Made by a program: the position numbers and the translations under genes | NCBI GenBank assembly: GCA_001972305.1 | Contig: BDDD01002358.1 | Location: 102,473 to 166,472, forward strand | Length of the DNA: 64,000 bases | Direction of reading: 5' to 3' | Source: Cephalotus follicularis | Taxonomy: Eukaryota; Streptophyta; Magnoliopsida; Oxalidales; Cephalotaceae | Shown here: positions 59,854 to 64,000 of the stretch, in pieces | How the letters are laid out: every line of letters begins with the position of its first letter | Position numbering within the stretch: position 1 is the first letter of the stretch | Notes under the pieces: model-generated | Told to the model about the DNA's origin: nothing | Database searches by the model: none | What the model saw: the letters and a program-made list of their open reading frames with translations, nothing else

Positions 59854-59866
59854 ATCTCCCCATTTT
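59854..59866 (-). other. Main polypurine tract of G
   Basis: On the minus strand AAATGGGGAGAT abuts the 3' LTR, preceded by TTTTGTCAATCATCAAA. Confidence 0.75.
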
Positions 59867-60014
59867 TGATGATTGACAAAACATAACTAATATTGCATGA
59901 TTTTGACAAAATTAACACTTAACACCACTAAAATTAACTAAACTCCAATAAGTCAGGTCTAGAATATTTGTCAAAGTGATTGTGCAACAAATTTTATATA
60001 GGATAATATATACT

Positions 60015-60200
60015 TAAACAATTCTCCCCCCTTTTGTATGCATAGTCACATAAAAGGCAACATCATATATTTGACTACACTATATAAACTCTCCCCCTTT
60101 TTTACAAACAACAAAAAGTTTAACGAAGCTCCCCCTTAATCACGGCATATGTTTAAGCATTAACATAGTGCTTGAGCAACAAAACTTCCCCTTAACGAAT
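60015..60200 (-). other. Series of extra polypurine tracts in G
   Basis: On the minus strand four G/A runs follow one another: TTAAGGGGAAG (about 60186-60196), TTAAGGGGGAGC (60130-60141), AAAAAAGGGGGAGAG (60090-60105) and AAAAGGGGGGAGAA (60022-60035). Multiple tracts before the 3' LTR are a known Sirevirus feature. Confidence 0.7.
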
Positions 60201-60466
60201 GCATACACAAATTCAATTCCAATGAAGAGATTTATTATTTAGGGAGACAACAATGTACAATGGAAAATTTTGGAGAGCATAAATAAACATATTCATTTCA
60301 TAAACATACTGAAAATTCATTACATAATTAAAGTGCAAATTCATTACACAACTTCAAGGTCATCTCACAATAAAACTGCTAGTTCATTAAACATAAACTA
60401 CAAATTCACATCAAGTTTATTTTCATCACATATTACAAGAAAACTATGATATACATGAAATCTCTC

Positions 60467-61588
60467 TCAAGATGATCCGGGAGGTGGATGCTGAGGGAAG
60501 GCTTTTTGAAACATCTGGATCATTTGGGCCATTTGTGCATCTTGCAAATCGAGGCGATCATAAATTTGATCCACTCTTCCTCTAATGTATTCAATGTTGG
60601 CTTGGGCTAAATCCATCCTTGCTTGTAGTGACTCCATGGTAGGCCTACTACCTCCACTGCTACTTCCTACAACATTTGGCCTCATTTCAAATCGATCCAC
60701 GTCATCTTCTTCTTCTTCTTGCGCGATATCTCTACCAACATCTACACCCGGTTCCCTCACGGGTGCTCTCCCTACCACTTGTAGCTTCACCCATAAACCA
60801 TCTTCAAACTTGATATTGCAATTCCTCAAACTGGCTTTGTTTATTAATTGTTTGGTTTTGGGTTTGACATTGTGTACATACTTAATATCAATGTTTAGGG
60901 AAGCTAGAATCCTACTGATAAGCATAGGATAGGGGAGGTGATTAGGTCTAGATAAAATGTGGTTTACAATGAGATATGGAAGGTTGACAAGAGTCCCATT
61001 TTTCATACAAGCTACTAATTTGAGGTCTCGCTCGGATGGAAGTGTATGCGAGCCCTCTCTAGGCAACAAAGTATTGGTGACAAGTAATAAGAGTATGCGA
61101 GTAGCAATGGGCAAGTGGCTGCTAGTAACGGTCATGAGTGGATTGATATCGGACCGTTCTAAGCAAATTTCCAAAGCATCGGATTTTTCAATGTCATTAA
61201 AGTGAGTGATACCGGTGCATGGAATTCCTAAAGTTTCAGCAATAAAATCAGGGGTAATTTCAACTGCATTACCAAGAACAATTGCTACACAACTAGTGGT
61301 TTTTTCAAGATTAGCATAAAAAAGTTTTACTAACCTAGGGTAAATTAGGTGAGATGAACACAAATAGTCAAACCAACCTAAATGTTCAAGCCAAGACCTA
61401 ATGGAAGCTATATTGCTAATCAGAATCTCCCTATCTAACCATTTTTCGTTGTGTAACTTTACTAAGTTTAGAATGAAATTATACCTCTCTTCATTTTCCT
61501 TGGAGAGAAATAGGTCGTCATCAAAATCGATTACTGGATTTGAGCTTCTTTTCTTGGTTCCCATACTTTTTCTCTTCTTGGATACCAT
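60467..61588 (-). CDS. Intact 373-residue 3' ORF of element G (envelope-position ORF, function unknown)
   Basis: A complete frame from ATG at 1588 of the 60-kb block (61588) to the stop near 60467, on the same strand as G and about 0.6 kb before its LTR. It looks whole. The N-terminus is basic (KKRKSMGTKKR, possibly nuclear). The middle (KENEERYNFILNLVKLHNEK; YPRLVKLFYANLEK; ITPDFIAETLGIP) resembles a domain found in many plant retroelement-associated proteins, often annotated as putative plant transposon protein. Residues about 285-315 are very acidic, and 325-365 form a likely coiled coil (LQARMDLAQANIEYIRGRVD). The position corresponds to the ORF that Sireviruses carry between pol and the 3' LTR, often called envelope-like. 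No signal peptide or membrane segment is visible, so an envelope role is not supported. Next to a decayed nest, an unbroken frame suggests that G is young. Confidence 0.75.
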   Translation of the reverse strand: MVSKKRKSMGTKKRSSNPVIDFDDDLFLSKENEERYNFILNLVKLHNEKWLDREILISNIASIRSWLEHLGWFDYLCSSHLIYPRLVKLFYANLEKTTSCVAIVLGNAVEITPDFIAETLGIPCTGITHFNDIEKSDALEICLERSDINPLMTVTSSHLPIATRILLLLVTNTLLPREGSHTLPSERDLKLVACMKNGTLVNLPYLIVNHILSRPNHLPYPMLISRILASLNIDIKYVHNVKPKTKQLINKASLRNCNIKFEDGLWVKLQVVGRAPVREPGVDVGRDIAQEEEEDDVDRFEMRPNVVGSSSGGSRPTMESLQARMDLAQANIEYIRGRVDQIYDRLDLQDAQMAQMIQMFQKAFPQHPPPGSS

Positions 61589-62075
61589 GGAAGTTAGTGG
61601 GGGCGAATTTTTGGGGAAGGTTTACGGTTTTGATAGTGTTTGGGGAGGAGAGATTGAGAGAGAGGAAAAAATCACGTATTATAAAAACTGATTTGCGTGT
61701 CAACAGTCGACTGGTGTTTTGAGACAGTCGAATGGATCAGGACACCAGTCGGCTGGAATCTGCAAAACTCGAAATAGGTAGATTTTGAGTTTCTCTTTGA
61801 TCCGAAAAACCATAGTCAGCTATTATTAACTAATAGTGACTTAGATATTTGAACATTTAGATATGATTGAGTTAAAAACTCAATGTTTGATGCAAGACAC
61901 GAGTATTAAAAAAAATTTATATACATCTAATCACGTAATTGCATTCAAAGTTCGTAAAACATGCAATCATACAAATATCATGATATTTACAAAACAAAAA
62001 CACTTACTACTCATGTGCTCACTGATCATATTTATCTTGATGTTTCATAGTACCATTTCCTTCGAGCACACCTAC
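61589..62075 (-). other. Upstream region of the G 3' ORF
   Basis: A C/T-rich leader (on the minus strand) precedes the ATG, with TTATAATACGTG at about 61675-61686. Further upstream are four AGTCGACTG-type motifs (61700-61820), like those of the G LTR. The remainder to 62075 is AT-rich without recognisable coding sequence. Confidence 0.5.
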
Positions 62076-63283
62076 TGTAACACCCGAGTTTTTCGCAAAA
62101 TGTAAGATTATGATTTTAATGTAATCTTATTATGGAATTAATGAGAATAGTGGAATTCTCGAATTTGATGATGTTTTCCCTTTTATAAGGTCGACTTTTG
62201 AAAGAGGAATGATAAGGAAATGTTCTAAGGCATTGCGCATTTGAAGCCGCAATTATGATGCTCTAAACGGCTAATAAAGTCTATTTTAATGCGCGACAAT
62301 AAGTCCCTATGTTCGCATTATTATTACAATTATTTTGGTTGCCGTTTGGATTATTTTGGTGCAATACGTGGAATAATCGGGACCCAGGCTTTACTATTTT
62401 GCCCGTAAATATTAAAGTAGAAGAAAAAATTATAATGAGGGAGAGAGATAGACCACGGTCGCGTGAAGCGCCCGGGTAAAGGAAACACAGCGGGAGCACA
62501 AAGCGCCCGCAACAGAGAGAAAGAGAGAGGCTGGGAGAGACAGCGGGAGAGAGAGGAAGAGAGGGCGCCGGAGCCAACCACGTGACCAGGAGAGGACGGC
62601 GGACAACCCAGGCACGCCTACCACCGGTAATCTCTTCCCCCTTCTTCTCTTTTTCTTCTTTTTCTTTTCTTCCCCGCCATTGTTGCCGCCTTTGCCGTGC
62701 ATTTTCCGACTCCGTCAGCGTCACGAATGGTGTGTGTTTTGGTCTAAATGGCCTGCTCTATCCATTTCGACCACCGTTGAGGCGTTTCACGGCCAGGATC
62801 TACCGGGATGTGTTAACTGAGTCGACTCAGAGAGTCGACTCACGGCTGCCTAAGACTACGCGTTTGGCGCCGACTCTTGGCGAGTCAAGGGCAGGGATGT
62901 GTTGACCTGGTGATTGTGTTACGTTTTTTGGAGGTGGTCAGACTTGTTGACGTCCGGTGAGTTGACTCAGTGAGTCAAAACTCGATGCTGCCGGTGACAC
63001 GGCGTTCGGCGCTCATTCACGGTGTATCTTGAGCGGTTATGAGTAGACCGTTCAATATGGAACCTGTTTATGGATGTCGCACAAGATGGATGAGTTGGCC
63101 GGAAATGCCGAATCTAGCCGGCGATCCGGTGACGGCAATGTCGGTTATGTGCGTTGATCGTAACGGAATTGTATTGTATGTGCAGTGAGCGAGTTGGTAA
63201 TTTGGTTTGACAGCGAAGGGAAGTGTTGATTGATAGTGATGGAAACGGGCAAAACCGAATCCAATGCCATAAATGGACAAGGA
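62076..63283 (+). repeat. I: LTR of the C family, interrupted
   Basis: TGTAACACCCGAGTTTTTCG start. Similar in order to C: CGGCTAATAAAG...TTTTAATGCGCGA (62262-62296 against 32505-32545), ACGGCGGACAACCCAGG (against 38578) and GTCGACTC dyads (62815-62850). The match fades near 63280, where J begins. Whether a full element lies to the right cannot be seen. Confidence 0.75.
62818..63005. repeat. GAGTCGACTC dyads in I
   Basis: GAGTCGACTCAGAGAGTCGACTCA at 62821-62844 region and TGAGTTGACTCAGTGAGTCA near 62958-62978. Counterpart of 38785-39005 in C, better preserved. Confidence 0.75.
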
Positions 63284-64000
63284 TGTAAAAAAAAACATAA
63301 ACATACAATCATGGCAGCGGAAGAACACCCAATAAAACAAAACCAATCCATTATGGCACGTCCACAGACCACATGGATCACTACAACATCGACAGAATCG
63401 AATTGGTGTCACCATTGCGAACAATGGTGACACACAAGCATGGCATAAGGAAGAAGGACCAAGAATTATACCAGTGGGTGAAGGCTCCTTATTTCTTTGC
63501 CGCTACAAGCTTGAGTAGATTCCCTTTGATGTTCTCCAAGCCTCAGGAACGACAAGTAATCCAACCAGCAATGATCAAGTGCTTGAACTCTCTCTTTCTC
63601 TCACTTAGCTTAGAAAAGGTAAATTGATATTGACCAATGAAGTCAATGATCAATCCACCCTAGATAAGCTCTTGCTTGATGTATATCAAATAAAGGGAAC
63701 ACACAATCTACAGAGAAATTCGAGCTCTTGCCCAGCAAAAATACCTCAACCTAACTTTTCCATTTTCTGCAGAAATCCTTATTACTAGCCTCCCTTTATC
63801 TCTCCCAATCTCCCATTCACTTAGGATCATGGCCTTCACTCCCTAGGAGTCCGAAGCCATGATTCCCACATTTCCAAAACGTGCAAGAACAGGAGATGGT
63901 TGCTGGAGATGAGAGAGAAATCGTGCTCACGAAGTGAGCTCGTGCACAAATTTCACGTTCTGCTCAAAGACGTCGACGCCCATGTAATGTGGCACTAAAG
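63284..64000 (-). mobile_element. J: probable minus-strand LTR running out of the window
   Basis: Similarity of I to C stops at TGTAAAAAAAAACATAAACA (63284). Read on the minus strand this is an LTR-like end (TGTTTATGTTTTTTTTTACA). No coding stretch was recognised to 64000. AAAGACGTCGACGCCC at 63967-63982 is another GTCGAC motif. Neither the far end nor a duplication is available, so the call is tentative. Confidence 0.4.

Larger units (their letters stand above)
58684..62075 (-). mobile_element. Element G: Sirevirus-like Ty1/copia element, partial
   Basis: In element orientation (right to left): leader and an intact 3' ORF (61588-60467), a non-coding region with repeated polypurine tracts, a main tract abutting the LTR, and the 3' LTR (59853-58684). 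The text around the tract (CATCAAAAATGGGGAGAT then TGTTGG) is close to the Sirevirus/Maximus hallmark. It entered E at 58684. Its upstream part (pol, 5' LTR) is not seen: LTR I starts at 62076, probably as an insertion into G. Confidence 0.7.

Noticed and set aside
61860-62075. Possible small host gene on the plus strand
   Set aside because: AT-rich, no family similarity, and the frame runs into the start of LTR I.
62281-62905. Arginine/serine-rich open frames
   Set aside because: Low-complexity GA/CT-rich leader of LTR I; the matching part of C is not open in the same way.

Overview
The window is plant nuclear DNA, almost certainly an angiosperm. One host gene is visible: a single-exon cytochrome P450 of the CYP96A type, on the minus strand and cut by the left edge. 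Nearly everything else is a nest of LTR retrotransposons, read here as fossils: one old Ty1/copia element, several Ty3/gypsy chromoviruses of the Tekay/Del type (Gag with CCHC knuckles, protease, RT, RNase H, integrase, C-terminal chromodomain, LTRs of about 2.1-3.3 kb), a Sirevirus-like Ty1/copia element with an extra 3' ORF, three solo LTRs and one non-autonomous LTR element. No rRNA, tRNA or CRISPR was seen.

Layout. 1-1436: P450. 1437-1740: its remaining upstream DNA. 1741 to about 42206: one Ty1/copia element split into three parts (1741-4978, 31721-32384, 41425-42206). Its first interruption is Tekay element A (minus strand, 4979-31720, target duplication GAAAT/GAAAC). The 5' LTR of A was itself entered by Tekay array B (plus strand, 13830-31392, CATTA/CATTG). 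B has the form LTR-internal-LTR-internal-LTR, and its first internal copy holds a 464-bp solo LTR (18370-18833, GTACT on both sides). The second interruption of the copia element is solo LTR C (32385-41424, TATAT on both sides), which contains non-autonomous element D (32801-38529). 42212-43033 is AT-rich DNA with no gene; if the copia boundaries are right, it is the original upstream sequence of the P450, now about 40 kb away.

43034 to the right edge is a second nest. Tekay element E (LTR 43034-45418) was entered by F (48136-58316, TTCCA on both sides; F contains solo LTR H, 54873-55465) and by Sirevirus-like element G (minus strand, from 58684). G was entered at 62076 by an LTR of the same family as C (called I), and I appears to be entered at 63284 by a minus-strand LTR (J) that leaves the window.

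The most unusual signal is a set of clustered short self-complementary motifs centred on TCGA/GTCGAC. They occur in the LTRs of several unrelated elements (B, C, E, G, solo LTR 18370, H, and the edge element J), with a different flanking consensus in each family (AAAGACRTCGAYGTCTTT, AAGCGTCGACGCTT, CCAGTCGACTGG). Palindrome clusters are known from Sirevirus LTRs; finding counterparts in Tekay-type LTRs in the same 64 kb is what I would follow up first. All boundaries, identities and counts come from reading by eye; no database search was run.
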